From Oscillatoria sp. FACHB-1407 (GTDB lineage: Bacteria > Cyanobacteriota > Cyanobacteriia > Elainellales > Elainellaceae), in NCBI RefSeq assembly GCF_014697545.1, contig NZ_JACJSA010000008.1, forward strand, positions 246,898-310,897: 64,000 bases of DNA, written 5' to 3'. Shown here in pieces: positions 43,519 through 53,900 of the stretch; within the stretch, counting starts at the first letter, position 1; every line of letters starts with the position of its first letter. The notes below the pieces were generated by a model. It was not told the origin of the DNA, ran no database searches, and saw only the letters and a program-made list of their open reading frames with translations. A program made the position numbers and the translations under genes.

Positions 43519-44679
43519 TTACGCATCTACCGTTCGTCCCTTCTGCGGAAACAGACCACCCGGACGGTATTGCAAGAAGATCACGATTAATGCAAAGACC
43601 ATTACTTTTGCCATGCTGGTCGTTGCGAAAAAGGTGAAGAAATCAACCAATGGCTGGAACTTAGTCAGGAATGCCAGCATCCCCGTACCAATCACATATT
43701 CACTGATGCCGATCGCCATCGCGCCTAAAATACTGCCAAACAAGTTGCCCACACCGCCAACGACAACGACCATGAAGGTATTGACGATGTAGTTTTGTCC
43801 CGTATTGGGACCCACTGACCCCAACAAACTCACTGCACATCCGGCAACTCCCGCCAAACCAGAACCGATCGCAAAGGTGATCGCATCGACTTTGCGGGTT
43901 GAGATGCCAAGACAGGCACTCATGTTGCGGTTTTGAGTAACGGATCGAATGCGTAAGCCCCAGGGCGACTTTTGCAGGAAGAAATAAACGCCCACAACAC
44001 AGATCACCGTCAGCACCAAAATAAACATACGGACATAGGGAAGCTGATATCCCCCCGCAATCTCAAAGCCACCTCTGAGCCATGCCGGAGCCGTCACGTC
44101 TTTGTTTTGTGCGCCAAACCAGGGTTCTGTTACCGCTAACTTATACGTCTGAGATAAAAAGGTGCCGACTGCCAGCGAGATCGCGATCGACAGGGACAAC
44201 AAGAGGGCGATCGCCCATTGTTTCAATTGCTGCACGTTCGACTGTCGTCGCAACAGCCATTGCCCACCAAAAAACAGCACACAAAACAGCACCAAGCCAA
44301 TTACCAGTACCCAGTTCACACTGCGGACAAACTGTTGCAAGATCAGGCTCACGCCCCAGGTGGCTAGCAGGGTTTCGAGCGGTCGCCCATAGAGATAGCG
44401 AATTACACCCCGCTCTAACGCCAGACCCACCAGAGCCGCCACAATAAAGGCGGCTACTAAGGCAAAAAGAATATAAATCTCAAAGAGGGGACCACCGATT
44501 TGCTTAAAGGCGTTTTGCACGACGAATGTGGTGTAGGCTCCCAGCATCATCAACTCACCGTGAGCCATGTTGATCACACCCATCAGTCCAAACACGATCG
44601 CCAAGCCAAGGGCAGCTAGCAGCAAAATCGAGCCGATGCTGAGTCCGCTAAAGACACCATCTAAAATACTGGGTAACAA
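43519..44679 (-). CDS. urtB: Urea ABC transporter permease UrtB
   Basis: This 386-residue LivH-type permease begins LPSILDGVFSGLSIGSILL; GVINMAHGELMMLGAYTTFV is the family motif, and GQNYIVNTFMVVVVGGVGNL follows in the C-terminal half. A TTG at 44679 with GGGAGA six bases upstream appears to be the start; no ATG is available nearby. A strong hairpin separates it from urtA. Confidence 0.93.
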   Translation of the reverse strand: MLPSILDGVFSGLSIGSILLLAALGLAIVFGLMGVINMAHGELMMLGAYTTFVVQNAFKQIGGPLFEIYILFALVAAFIVAALVGLALERGVIRYLYGRPLETLLATWGVSLILQQFVRSVNWVLVIGLVLFCVLFFGGQWLLRRQSNVQQLKQWAIALLLSLSIAISLAVGTFLSQTYKLAVTEPWFGAQNKDVTAPAWLRGGFEIAGGYQLPYVRMFILVLTVICVVGVYFFLQKSPWGLRIRSVTQNRNMSACLGISTRKVDAITFAIGSGLAGVAGCAVSLLGSVGPNTGQNYIVNTFMVVVVGGVGNLFGSILGAMAIGISEYVIGTGMLAFLTKFQPLVDFFTFFATTSMAKVMVFALIVIFLQYRPGGLFPQKGRTVDA

Positions 44680-44725
44680 ACTTTCTCTCCCTTGATGCTG
44701 CGTTGTTGTAGCGTCACGCGATACA

Positions 44726-44756
44726 GAAGTCGGAGTTCTTAAAGAACTCCGACTTC
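44726..44756 (-). terminator. 15-bp-stem hairpin between urtA and urtB
   Basis: GAAGTCGGAGTTCTT / AAGAACTCCGACTTC with a single-base loop lies in the urtA-urtB gap. No T-tract follows, so partial termination or 3' stabilisation of urtA mRNA is more likely than full stop. The sequence is shared with 13097-13128. Confidence 0.55.
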
Positions 44757-44771
44757 TAGCTGATCGAATCG

Positions 44772-46106
44772 TTAGATCTGGTACTTACCTGGAGTTTCAA
44801 CGTCGGTCTTCGTCCAGTCACAGGCAAAGCCCTTCGTTTCAGCCACAAACTGGTTCCATGGCACTGGATCAACGGGACCGTCGGTTTCAAAGACGATCTC
44901 AAACAGACCGTCATCACGGACTTCCCCAATTCGCACGGTCTTGGAGATGTGGTGGTTGGGGTTCATCGTCACAGGACCTTCCGGTGCTGCGAACTGTTGA
45001 CCGTATGCGGCGGCACGAACCGCTTCCAGGTCAGAAGGAGTTCCTTCGGTGCCCGCTTTCTCAACGGCTTGCTTCCAGATGTTGACGGAGATGTAAGCCG
45101 CTTCCATGGGGTCGTTGGTTACACGAGTATCACCGTACTCCGCCTTGAATGCTTCAACGTAGGCAGTGTTCTCAGGCGTATCAACCGTCATGAAGTAGTT
45201 CCAGGCAGCAAAGTGACCCAACAGGTATTCCTTACCGATCGCCTGAACTTCTTCTTCCGCGATACTCACCGACATCACAGGATACTTGTCTGGTGTTAGA
45301 CCTGCACCTTGCATCTGCTTGAAGAAGGCAACGTTGCTGTCCCCGTTCAGGGTGTTGTAGATCACGCCACCATTAGGCAGAGCCGAGCGAATCTTCGCGA
45401 TGATGGGTGCAACTTCGGTGTTGCCCAGAGGCAGGTAGTCTTCACCAACCGTGGTGCCACCCTTCGCTTCCAATTGCGCCTTGATGATGGTGTTTGCGGT
45501 ACGGGGGAATACGTAGTCAGAGCCAACCAGGTAGAAGTCTGTGCCTTTGTTTTCCAACAACCAGTCCACAGAGGGTTCGATCTGCTGGTTGGGAGCGGCT
45601 CCAGTGTAGAAAATGTTTTTGGAACACTCTTGACCCTCATACTGCACAGGGTAGTAGAGCATGTGATTTTTGGATTCAAAGACAGGCAGCACAGCTTTGC
45701 GGCTAGCCGATGTCCAGCAACCAAACACCACAACCACCTGATCTTCGTCGATCAGCTTGGTGGCTTTTTCAGCAAAGGTAGGCCAGTCAGAGGCACCGTC
45801 TTCTTCGATCGCCTCGATCTGCTTACCTAAAATTCCACCTGCATCATTGATCTGCTTAATCGCAAGCTTTGTAGAGTCAACCACACTCTTCTCAGAGATG
45901 GCCATTGTGCCGCTGAGGGAGTGCAAAATACCAACTTTGATGGTTTCACCACCAGCCGCAGCGGGAGACTCAGCTGCGGGAGACTCAGCCGCAGGAGATT
46001 CAGCCGTATCAGTGGGTGCGCTGGCACAAGCTTTTAATAAAATACTGGTTCCTAACGCGGCGGAACCATACAACAAAAATTTGCGGCGACCAAATAGCCT
46101 TGTCAT
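44772..46106 (-). CDS. urtA: Urea ABC transporter substrate-binding protein UrtA
   Basis: The 444-residue periplasmic-binding lipoprotein has an export signal ([20 protein letters not shown]) with both a twin-arginine-like pair and a lipobox LKAC (Cys27). A linker of repeated AESPA units follows, then the amide-binding fold ([40 protein letters not shown]). It captures urea at nanomolar to micromolar levels. It is the first gene of urtABCDE behind an NtcA-type promoter. The Ala/Ser/Glu linker repeat is encoded by tandem 15-base DNA units. Confidence 0.95.
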   Translation of the reverse strand: MTRLFGRRKFLLYGSAALGTSILLKACASAPTDTAESPAAESPAAESPAAAGGETIKVGILHSLSGTMAISEKSVVDSTKLAIKQINDAGGILGKQIEAIEEDGASDWPTFAEKATKLIDEDQVVVVFGCWTSASRKAVLPVFESKNHMLYYPVQYEGQECSKNIFYTGAAPNQQIEPSVDWLLENKGTDFYLVGSDYVFPRTANTIIKAQLEAKGGTTVGEDYLPLGNTEVAPIIAKIRSALPNGGVIYNTLNGDSNVAFFKQMQGAGLTPDKYPVMSVSIAEEEVQAIGKEYLLGHFAAWNYFMTVDTPENTAYVEAFKAEYGDTRVTNDPMEAAYISVNIWKQAVEKAGTEGTPSDLEAVRAAAYGQQFAAPEGPVTMNPNHHISKTVRIGEVRDDGLFEIVFETDGPVDPVPWNQFVAETKGFACDWTKTDVETPGKYQI

Positions 46107-46239
46107 GAAATGCTCCTCAACGAGGGAAGACGAAATAAATAGGGATGCGTAAACTGACCGGATAGCAGAAGATACACTCCCTGCAAGAGCATTCAGCTTT
46201 TGAGCCTGTGCAACATCCGTGTCGATTGCTTACGCAGTG

Positions 46240-46281
46240 ATATTAGGGCTGTGTCAGGTCACCAATTGTATCCAGTTATAC
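46240..46281 (-). promoter_or_regulatory. NtcA-activated promoter of the urt operon
   Basis: GTATCCAGTTATAC at 46268-46281 is a perfect GTAN8TAC palindrome. On the minus strand it is followed after exactly 22 bases by TAATAT (46245-46240), matching TAN3T. This is the canonical class II NtcA promoter layout. It lies about 135 bases before the urtA start codon. Confidence 0.85.
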
Positions 46282-46315
46282 AAACGGCAAAGTCTTAAGT
46301 TTTTGTAAACCATCT

Positions 46316-46945
46316 TTAGAATGAGATCGGTTCTACCAGTTGGGTGACTTTGCCCATATGTAATCGAATGAAATCGATAATTGTCGGCAATCCTTCGTGA
46401 ATTTTTAAGTTGGTGAAGACAAAGGGCTTATCACCTCGCATTTTGCGGGCATCGCGTTCCATCACAGCCAAATCTGCTCCAACATAGGGTGCCAAATCAA
46501 TTTTGTTAATTACCAGCAAGTCTGACTTGGTGATCCCCGGTCCACCTTTACGAGGAATTTTGTCTCCGGCGGCGACATCAATCACGTAAATCGTCAGATC
46601 GACTAACTCTGGGCTGAAGGTAGACGCCAGATTGTCCCCCCCACTCTCGACAAACACCAGATCGAGAGGTTGAAACCGCTGTTCCAGTTGTTCGATCGCC
46701 ACCAGGTTAATCGAGGCATCTTCTCGAATTGCCGTATGAGGGCATCCTCCCGTCTCAACCCCGACGATGCGATCGCGCTCTAGGGCTTCGCTACGAACCA
46801 AAAACTGAGCATCCTCTTGGGTATAAATGTCGTTTGTGACCACTGCAATGTTGAATTCATCACGCATCGCTTTGCAGAGCCGATCCACTAAAGCCGTTTT
46901 TCCTGACCCGACTGGACCTGCAATTCCAACTCGAAATGTGTGCAT
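46316..46945 (-). CDS. ureG: Urease accessory GTPase UreG
   Basis: This 209-residue SIMIBI GTPase has P-loop GPVGSGKT at residues 10-17, [18 protein letters not shown] with the CPH nickel-binding motif, [15 protein letters not shown], and [13 protein letters not shown] as the guanine specificity block. It delivers nickel to urease with UreE, UreF and UreD. The start at 46945 ([10 protein letters not shown]) with GAGGT upstream is preferred to 46978. It is transcribed toward urtA and ends only about 35 bases before the urt NtcA box. Confidence 0.94.
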   Translation of the reverse strand: MHTFRVGIAGPVGSGKTALVDRLCKAMRDEFNIAVVTNDIYTQEDAQFLVRSEALERDRIVGVETGGCPHTAIREDASINLVAIEQLEQRFQPLDLVFVESGGDNLASTFSPELVDLTIYVIDVAAGDKIPRKGGPGITKSDLLVINKIDLAPYVGADLAVMERDARKMRGDKPFVFTNLKIHEGLPTIIDFIRLHMGKVTQLVEPISF

Positions 46946-47171
46946 ATACACCTCAACATAAATTTTGATTTTTCGCAAAAAATGATCAGTTTTTTATCTG
47001 GATCTCTATCTAACGGCTCGTAAGTATGAACTATGTCGGTAAATGGGTAGGTTTTAGGATCATTCGCGTTGACGATGTAGAGACTGGTCGCTTACGCCAT
47101 CCTAAAGATTCAAGCTTGAACTTTACTACAGTTACAGACTGCTGTGCATTGTTTTAAAAGGTCATGGTGCT

Positions 47172-47357
47172 ATGGAAACGCTAGCTTACTTATATTCTGT
47201 TGAAGAGACAGAAATATCTGCGGTAGAAACATTTTTTGACAACTTTAATAACAACGATCCTGTCGTTTTATTTGGCACTGCAACGGATGGCTCGCATGAG
47301 TTGATGGAAGACGAGATCATCGAGCTAGAAACATCTGTTGTGTGGATGATGCCGTAG
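47172..47357 (+). CDS. Small acidic hypothetical ORF between ureG and ureF
   Basis: Encodes 61 residues, very acidic (VEETEISAVETFFDNFNNND; LMEDEIIELETS), on the strand opposite to the ure genes. An AAAGG is about 10 bases before the ATG. I recognise no family. It may be a genuine small protein, because it interrupts an otherwise conserved ureEFG order, but the evidence is limited to composition and position. Confidence 0.4.
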   Translation: METLAYLYSVEETEISAVETFFDNFNNNDPVVLFGTATDGSHELMEDEIIELETSVVWMMP

Positions 47358-47436
47358 GGGAAGAGAGAAAAAAGAAGAGAGAAGAAAGAAGAGGCAAGAT
47401 AAAACTGGATACCTCTTTGATCTCAACTCCTTGATC

Positions 47437-48147
47437 TCAACTCCGAAATAGGCGAGAGTAGAGCGTCTCGTGGGTCATGCTGGCGATCGCCACACCCCAG
47501 CTACAGCAATCTAGCGCATTGTCGGGCATGAGCAGAATGTCGTCAACTGCGGCGACTAATCGAGGATGTAAGGCTAACCCGATTTGCTGTCCGGCGGTTT
47601 GCCCTAAGGGGATCAACTTCACTCCAGCATTGACCAGATTGGTTGCCCAACTTTGCAAATAGCCCAATAGAGCCGAGTGCGGGTCAATGTTCCAGCGGGC
47701 AGCGGCAATGGCAAAGGCGATCGCAAAGTGGCAGGGATCACCGCACGCCTGAATGGGATCACGCAGTTGAGGATCGAGATCTAACAACAATCGAGTCAGC
47801 GATCGCCCCATTTGCCAACTTTGTTGACGCAATTCTTCAGTTTCTCGAAAAGCAGATAGCCAGTGATTCCAGTTGCTCAGACCCGTCAAATCTTCTTGTT
47901 GGGTGCAGTGGTAGGCTCTTAGAGCGATCGCCCCTTCCACCCGAATTGCCCCATACCGCAACTCCTGCTCTAACCAACTCTGTAAGCCTGCTGCATCCGT
48001 CATCTGACCTGCCTGTACCAGCGTTTCCAGTCCCTCGGAGTATGTGTAAGCCCCCACAGGCAAAGCGGGACTGACCAATTGCAACAACCGCAATAAGGCA
48101 TAGGGGTCACGAGTAACGTCCTCAGTGGTCATGGGAAGGGTATCCAT
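47437..48147 (-). CDS. ureF: Urease accessory protein UreF
   Basis: About 236 residues. [48 protein letters not shown] and [14 protein letters not shown] are the UreF blocks. All-helical UreF bridges UreD and UreG in the urease activation complex. The start at 48147 (MDTLPM) has GGAG nine bases upstream and overlaps the ureE end; the frame runs further up to 48267, but that part is antiparallel to the His-rich ureE tail. Confidence 0.92.
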   Translation of the reverse strand: MDTLPMTTEDVTRDPYALLRLLQLVSPALPVGAYTYSEGLETLVQAGQMTDAAGLQSWLEQELRYGAIRVEGAIALRAYHCTQQEDLTGLSNWNHWLSAFRETEELRQQSWQMGRSLTRLLLDLDPQLRDPIQACGDPCHFAIAFAIAAARWNIDPHSALLGYLQSWATNLVNAGVKLIPLGQTAGQQIGLALHPRLVAAVDDILLMPDNALDCCSWGVAIASMTHETLYSRLFRS

Positions 48148-48646
48148 GAGCGTGTTCTCCGTGGGAGTGAGTGTGGGTGTGTGCTTCGTGGGTGTGGGCT
48201 GTGGAACTGGAGGATTGGCGATGTCCATAGGCTCCGGCTTCGGGTTGAAAGGGAGCAACTTCCTCAATAATTTGTAATCCCATCTGCTCCAACATGGAGC
48301 GTAATACTGGATCAGGGGATAACCGCAGGTAAGTTCGCGTCACTTCCAGAGCAACATGACGATTGCCCAGATGATAAGCCGCTTTGAGCAGCAACAGGGG
48401 AGTTGTAGCTGTCACCGTTAGGACTGGCTCTGGTTTGGCAATCACTTGAAGAACAGAACTATTCTCTGAGGATTGCAATAAATCCCCATGGTGCAATATG
48501 CTACCCCTAGGAAGCTGTAGGTACACAGCTTGACCATCGCTTTCAAAGTAATGGCGCGATCGCACCCGTTCGTCAGCGGTCAGAGCCAACGTCCGATGAA
48601 TCGTCACATTTGAGTCCTGGGGAATGCGCTGTGTGTAGGTCAACAT
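48122..48646 (-). CDS. ureE: Urease accessory nickel chaperone UreE
   Basis: The 174-residue protein has an N-terminal peptide-binding domain ([20 protein letters not shown]), a metal-binding domain ([17 protein letters not shown] with the conserved His) and a His-rich tail ([17 protein letters not shown]). The tail stores or delivers nickel. It overlaps ureF, indicating coupled expression. No ureA, ureB, ureC or ureD is in the window. Confidence 0.93.
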   Translation of the reverse strand: MLTYTQRIPQDSNVTIHRTLALTADERVRSRHYFESDGQAVYLQLPRGSILHHGDLLQSSENSSVLQVIAKPEPVLTVTATTPLLLLKAAYHLGNRHVALEVTRTYLRLSPDPVLRSMLEQMGLQIIEEVAPFQPEAGAYGHRQSSSSTAHTHEAHTHTHSHGEHAHGYPSHDH

Positions 48647-48781
48647 GGTGCAATGACGAACTGAAGCAATTAAGAATTTATGGCTTTTTTATCACGGTTC
48701 ACCGAGAGTTCAATCGGGGCGGACTGAACTGTCTCAGGAGCTTCTGTAAATTGTGATATCGCTGGCTAGAGAGTCTCAACA

Positions 48782-49108
48782 ATGAAAACAAACGCCTTTC
48801 AGAAACGGTTTACACAGTTGCAAGCTCGCCTTTCTCAACAGTTGAGCTATCTCTTGGCTGACTCCTACGACACCATGGCTTACGATTCTCACATTCATCG
48901 CTTGCTGGCAGAGTCAGGGATTGATTACCAGACTTACACCATACTGCCCTGGGTAGACTACTGCAATTCCCATTTAGCCCTCTGGACAGTGTTTGTGATG
49001 CAACAGCATGAGTGGGTGAGTGTGCAATTGCCGAACCCGTTTTATCAATCCCCCTGCATCAGCAAATTTAGACACAACAGTCAGCTAACGCCATCCGCAG
49101 AAGCGTGA
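48782..49108 (+). CDS. Hypothetical protein
   Basis: Encodes 108 residues: a helical N-terminus (FQKRFTQLQARLSQQLSYLL), then SGIDYQTYTILPWVDYCN. No TM helix is strong enough and no family is recognised. It is placed between the divergent ureE and the convergent hisB. Codon use is like its neighbours. Confidence 0.5.
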   Translation: MKTNAFQKRFTQLQARLSQQLSYLLADSYDTMAYDSHIHRLLAESGIDYQTYTILPWVDYCNSHLALWTVFVMQQHEWVSVQLPNPFYQSPCISKFRHNSQLTPSAEA

Positions 49109-49143
49109 GTACCTTTAACCCGGTCTTGGCTGTGCAGTACAGC

Positions 49144-49794
49144 CTACAGGACTCCTTTAGAACTGGGAATCGTGTGGGCACGTCGAGGATCAATCTCGAC
49201 TGCCATGCGTAGGGCACGGGCAAAGGCTTTAAACGTCGCCTCAATAATGTGGTGGGAGTTGATGCCATCCATCTGGCGAATGTGGAGTGTCATTTGAGCG
49301 TGGTTGACGATCGCCACAAAAAACTCGCGCACCAGTTGCGTATCATACGTGCCGACTCGTTGTGTCGGGATTTCTAAGCCATAGCTGAGGTGGGGTCGTC
49401 CCGAGAAGTCGAGCACGACTTGCACTAAGGCTTCGTCTAAAGGGGCAACAAAGTGACCAAAGCGGGTAATCCCTTTGCGATCGCCCAATGCTTTTGCCAA
49501 CGCTTGCCCCAAGGTGATGCCCACATCTTCGTTGGTGTGGTGGTCGTCAATGTGCAAGTCGCCCTTTGCCTGCACATCTAGATCAATCAGTCCGTGCGAG
49601 GCGATCTGATCCAGCATGTGATCTAAAAAGGGAACTCCCGTCGCGGCAGTGCAGCGTCCCTCACCGTCGAGATTGAGGCTGACCTGCACATCGGTTTCCT
49701 TTGTGGTGCGGCTCACCGATGCGGTGCGAGTCAGAAACGCTGAGTTAGCAGGGGAGGCAAGGCTGGAGTTGAGATCGGTCGAGCGAGTTTGCAT
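49144..49794 (-). CDS. hisB: Imidazoleglycerol-phosphate dehydratase
   Basis: The 216-residue enzyme dehydrates imidazole glycerol phosphate to imidazole acetol phosphate, step six of histidine synthesis. The family metal sites are seen: [31 protein letters not shown] and [19 protein letters not shown]. It is monofunctional, without a phosphatase domain, as usual in cyanobacteria. The N-terminal 20 or so residues are a variable extension. Confidence 0.95.
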   Translation of the reverse strand: MQTRSTDLNSSLASPANSAFLTRTASVSRTTKETDVQVSLNLDGEGRCTAATGVPFLDHMLDQIASHGLIDLDVQAKGDLHIDDHHTNEDVGITLGQALAKALGDRKGITRFGHFVAPLDEALVQVVLDFSGRPHLSYGLEIPTQRVGTYDTQLVREFFVAIVNHAQMTLHIRQMDGINSHHIIEATFKAFARALRMAVEIDPRRAHTIPSSKGVL

Positions 49795-50350
49795 GGCATC
49801 GAAAGTAAACAGGAATGTCCACTTATTATCGCTTAAGGGCTAACTGTGTAGACACATCCCAGTCAGGTTGCTGGAGCATTACACGATCCTCCTGCCTGCG
49901 GTATCCCCTTTTCTAGCTACTGTGTACACAAATCTCGGTTGAGATGCCAACCTTGTGCACGATCCCCTCAAATCCCTGGACTTGGCTCCGGTTCCCTTCT
50001 TTTTCAAAGCTAACCGTGTACATACATCTCCTGTATCAACCTGCAAAATCCTGTATTTGCCCCCCAACCCCCAAAAATTGGGGGATTTCGATCCGCCTCC
50101 TGCCACTCACAGTTCCCCAGAATTGGGGGATTTAGGGGGCAAAGAAGCTAAGGCAAAACAGGAAACCGATGCCAGCGTAGGAGCGTTTCGCGAAACGCCC
50201 TTACAGGAGTTTTCATTGATGAAAATTGTCCTTCAGATCAGGACGTCGGTGGAGGTGCGATCGCAGACAAATACGGCATGACTGCATGAGGATAGGTACA
50301 TCCCCGGCTTTTCAGTCGGTTTGAACGTAAGCGGCTATTCATCATTAAGC
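49795..50350. repeat. Repeat-filled spacer downstream of the hisB start
   Basis: It contains CCCCCAACCCCCAAAAATTG and GGGGGATT blocks near 50057-50140, a GTGTACACA + ATCTCGGTTGAGAT + GCCAACCTT repeat at 49920-49955 (second copy 50720-50755), and the palindrome GAGCGTTTCGCGAAACGCCC at 50177-50204. No gene is supported. Confidence 0.6.
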
Positions 50351-50352
50351 AA

Positions 50353-50580
50353 TGCTTCAGCGTTACTCGATTCAGTTCAAGTGTGACTCAATAACGTTTG
50401 AGCGTTACTTGATTCAGTTCAAGTGTGACTCGATAACCTTGTCTCAACTATAAGAAACGTTTCAGCGTTACTCAATTCAGTTCAAGTGTGACTCAATAAC
50501 GTTCAAGCGTTACTCGATTGAGTTGTAACGTTACTCGATTCAGTTCAAGCGTTACTCGATTTGGTTGCAGTGTGACTGGG
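50353..50580 (+). repeat. Direct-repeat array CGTTACTCGATTCAGTTCAAG / TGTGACTCAATAAC
   Basis: Six CGTTACT(C/T)GATT- or CGTTACTCAATT-type units occur within about 230 bases. Most are followed by CAGTTCAAGTGTGACTC and ATAACGTT, with periods of roughly 42, 62, 42, 23 and 20 bases. The units are not found elsewhere in the window. Spacing is irregular and the intervening DNA is not unique, so it is not CRISPR. It lies 360-590 bases upstream of the LRR-Roc-COR gene. Confidence 0.7.
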
Positions 50581-50938
50581 TGCGATCGCCAGGTTATCGA
50601 ATGCGATCGCGGAAGTATGGGATGCGATCGCCATGCAACTCAGTAACCCTGTCACTTTGCCCCCCAACCCCCCAAAATTGGGGGACTTGCGCTCCGGTTT
50701 CCTCCTTATTTGAAAGCTACCGTGTACGCAGATCTCGGTTGAGATGCCAACCTTCTGCACAATCCCCCTAAATCCCCCTTGAAAAGGGGGACTTGGCTCC
50801 GGTTCCCTCCTTTTTAAGGAGGGCTAGGGAGGATCAAACCCAGCATTTTTGGGTTGGGTTATACTCATCGATTAATAGTGCAGCCACAGAAAAAAGCCTG
50901 TACCCCGGCAATACCTCCCTGCCACCCCTTTCAATCTT
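50581..50938. promoter_or_regulatory. Upstream region of the LRR-Roc-COR gene
   Basis: Three HIP1 octamers cluster at 50580-50633, then a CCCCCCAACCCCCCAAAATTG repeat block (50660-50690) and a second copy of the ATCTCGGTTGAGAT repeat (50725-50760). An AAAGGGGGACTTGG block follows. The promoter should be within 50830-50930 but cannot be placed. Confidence 0.4.
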
Positions 50939-53900
50939 ATGCCTGACTCCATGTCTGAACTTGGACTGATTCACGAACTGGGCGATCGTTTGGGTCGTCC
51001 TCTGGAAGAAATCTCTGAAGATCGGTTTGAACGGCATAACCAGGCAAGCTACGCGCAGAATTGGGACGATCGGATTAACCAGGCAAGCTACGCGCAGAAT
51101 TGGGGCGATCGGATTAACAGAGTCTCTTATTCTCTTGCGGAAGATGGCACGGTCAGTGGGCTGTTTTTAGCACCCGTCACCAGCCACATTTTACTAGACT
51201 TTCCCATTCATCAATTCAGGCATTTAAAACATCTTTATTTAAGTCGGGTCAATTTAGCCAGCTTTAACTTTTTACGCAACCTCACACGGCTCACCACGCT
51301 CGATTTAAGTTCCAATAACATCAGCGATTGTTCATTTTTACGCAAGCTAACAGGGCTGACATTGCTGAATTTAAGTTTCAATAACATCAGCGATTGTTCA
51401 TTTTTACGCAAGCTAACAGGGCTGACATTGCTGAATTTAAGGAACAATAACATCAGCGATTGTTCATCTCTAGGCGAGTTAACAGGGCTGACATTGCTGA
51501 ATTTAAGTTCCAATAACATCAGCGATTGTTCATTTTTACGCAAGCTAACAGGGCTGACATCACTTTATTTAAGTTTCAATAACATCAGCGATTGTTCATT
51601 TTTACGTGAGCTAACAGGGCTGACATCACTTTATTTAAGTTCCAATAACATCAGCGATTGTTCATTTTTACTTGAGCTAACAGGGCTGACATCGCTGGAT
51701 TTAAGTTCCAATAACATCAGCGATTTTTCATTTTTACTTGAGCTAACAGGGCTGACATCACTTTATTTAAGTTCCAATAACATCAGCGATTGTTCATCTT
51801 TAGGTGAGTTAACAGGGCTGACATCGCTGGATTTAATGAGTAATAACATCAGCGATTGTTCATTTTTACGTGAGTTAACAGGGCTGACATTGCTGAATTT
51901 AAGGAACAATAACATCAGCGATTGTTCATCTTTAGGTGAGTTAACAGGGCTAACATCACTTTATTTAAGTTCCAATAACATCAGCGATTGTTCATCTTTA
52001 GGTGAGTTAACAGGGCTGACATCGCTGGATTTGAGTTCCAATAACATAACCGATTGTTCATCTTTAGGTGAGCTAACAGGGCTGAGATTGCTTTATTTAA
52101 GTTCCAATAACATCAGCGATTTTTCATCTTTAGGTGAGTTAACAGGGCTGACATCGCTGGATTTGAGTTCCAATAACATAACCGATTGTTCATCTTTAGG
52201 CGAACTAACAGGGCTGACATTGCTGCGTTTAACGAACAATAACATCAAAGAAATACCTCAATGGTTAGCGGACGGTAGGCTGGCGATCGAAATAGATCAC
52301 AAATACGCTTCCAACTGCATTAACCTCTATAACAATCCTATTGAAGAACCACCCCTGGAAATCGTTCGTCAGGGCAACGCGGCGATTCTCAGCTACTATG
52401 CTCAACTCGCCACTCAGGGGCAAGATCACCTCTACGAAGCAAAGATGCTCATCGTCGGTGAAGGGGAAGCGGGTAAAACCACCCTGGCACATAAAATTCC
52501 TGAACCAAACTGTGCTTTACCCCATGTAGACGATCGCACTCGCGGCATCAGCATTCGCACCCATACCTTTTCCTGTCGCAAGCGAGATCAATCTGAGGGG
52601 TCAGAGGCGCGTGATTTTCACCTGAATATCTGGGATTTTGGCGGTCAAGAAATCTACCATTACACCCATCGCTTCTTTCTCTCAAAGCGTTCTCTCTACG
52701 TCCTGGTTGCCGATAACCGCAAAGACGACACCGACTTTAACTACTGGCTCAACATCATCGAACTGTTTGCAAGCAATAGCCCTCTGATCATCGTGCTCAA
52801 CGAAAAAGGCGATGTGCAACGCAGTCTCAACCGAGCCGATCTGTTGAGTCGCTATCCCGACAGCATCAAAGAAATTGTCTCCGTCAACTTCAAAACCCAG
52901 GAAGAACCCGACCCAACCAAAGCTCAGCAACGCCTCAAAGCTATTCACAGCCTGATTGGGCATATCGAACACTGTGCCCAAAACCTGCCCCACATTGGTG
53001 AAGCGGTTCCCGCCCGCTGGGTGGATGTGCGTCAGGCGATCGAACAGGACGACCGCAACTATATCTATCGCCAACAGTTTGACGAAATCTGTCAGGCTCA
53101 GAGCATCACCGCTAGTCAAGACATTGACACCCTGCTCGGCTATTTTCATGATCTGGGCATTCTGCTGCACTTTGCCGAAAATCCCTTGCTGCGTGACAGA
53201 GTTATCCTCAATCCGACCTGGGCAACTAATGCCGTTTACCGCATCTTCGACAACGACAGCATCAAAGCCAAAGCCGGACGCTTTAGCCGTCAAGATTGCG
53301 CCGCGATCTGGAGTGACCCGCAGTATCGCCACATGCACGATGTCTTGATCGAGCTAATGAAAAACTTTCGTCTGGTCTATGAGATTGGTGACACGGGCGA
53401 CCTGGTCGCACCCCAACTGCTGCCCTCCAACACGCCCACCTATCCGTGGGACGAGACGCAAAACAGTCATATGCAGCTTCGCTATGATGCCTTCATGCCC
53501 AAGGGCATCTTCTGGCAGTTTGCCGTCACGATGTATCGCTACATCCACAACCACAATTGGGTTTGGCGCAATGGCATGGTGATCCGACGGGGCAACACCT
53601 GGGCAGAAGTCAAAGAAGACCTGAACCTGCGGCGCATTTCCTTACGCTTCTATGGTCCCAGTATTGCCGAGTTTCGAGCCGTGATTGTGGATGAACTGGA
53701 CACCATCAGTCAGTCATACCATCGACTGCTCTACGACAAGATGATTCCCTGTCAGTGTGATGAATGTAAAGACGGCAACCAACCCCACTTCTTTAACTAC
53801 ACCGTTCTAAAAAGACGGCAGGAAACCGGGAAGAAATCCACGATCGAATGTGAAATCAGCGAAGAAGACGTTTCCCTCAAACTACTGCTGGACGGCTTTG

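Noticed and set aside
50353..50580. CRISPR array
   Set aside because: Repeat units are irregularly spaced, the DNA between them is itself repetitive, and no cas gene is nearby.
51284..52250. CRISPR-like or satellite array
   Set aside because: The 66-bp repeats lie in one open frame encoding leucine-rich repeats.
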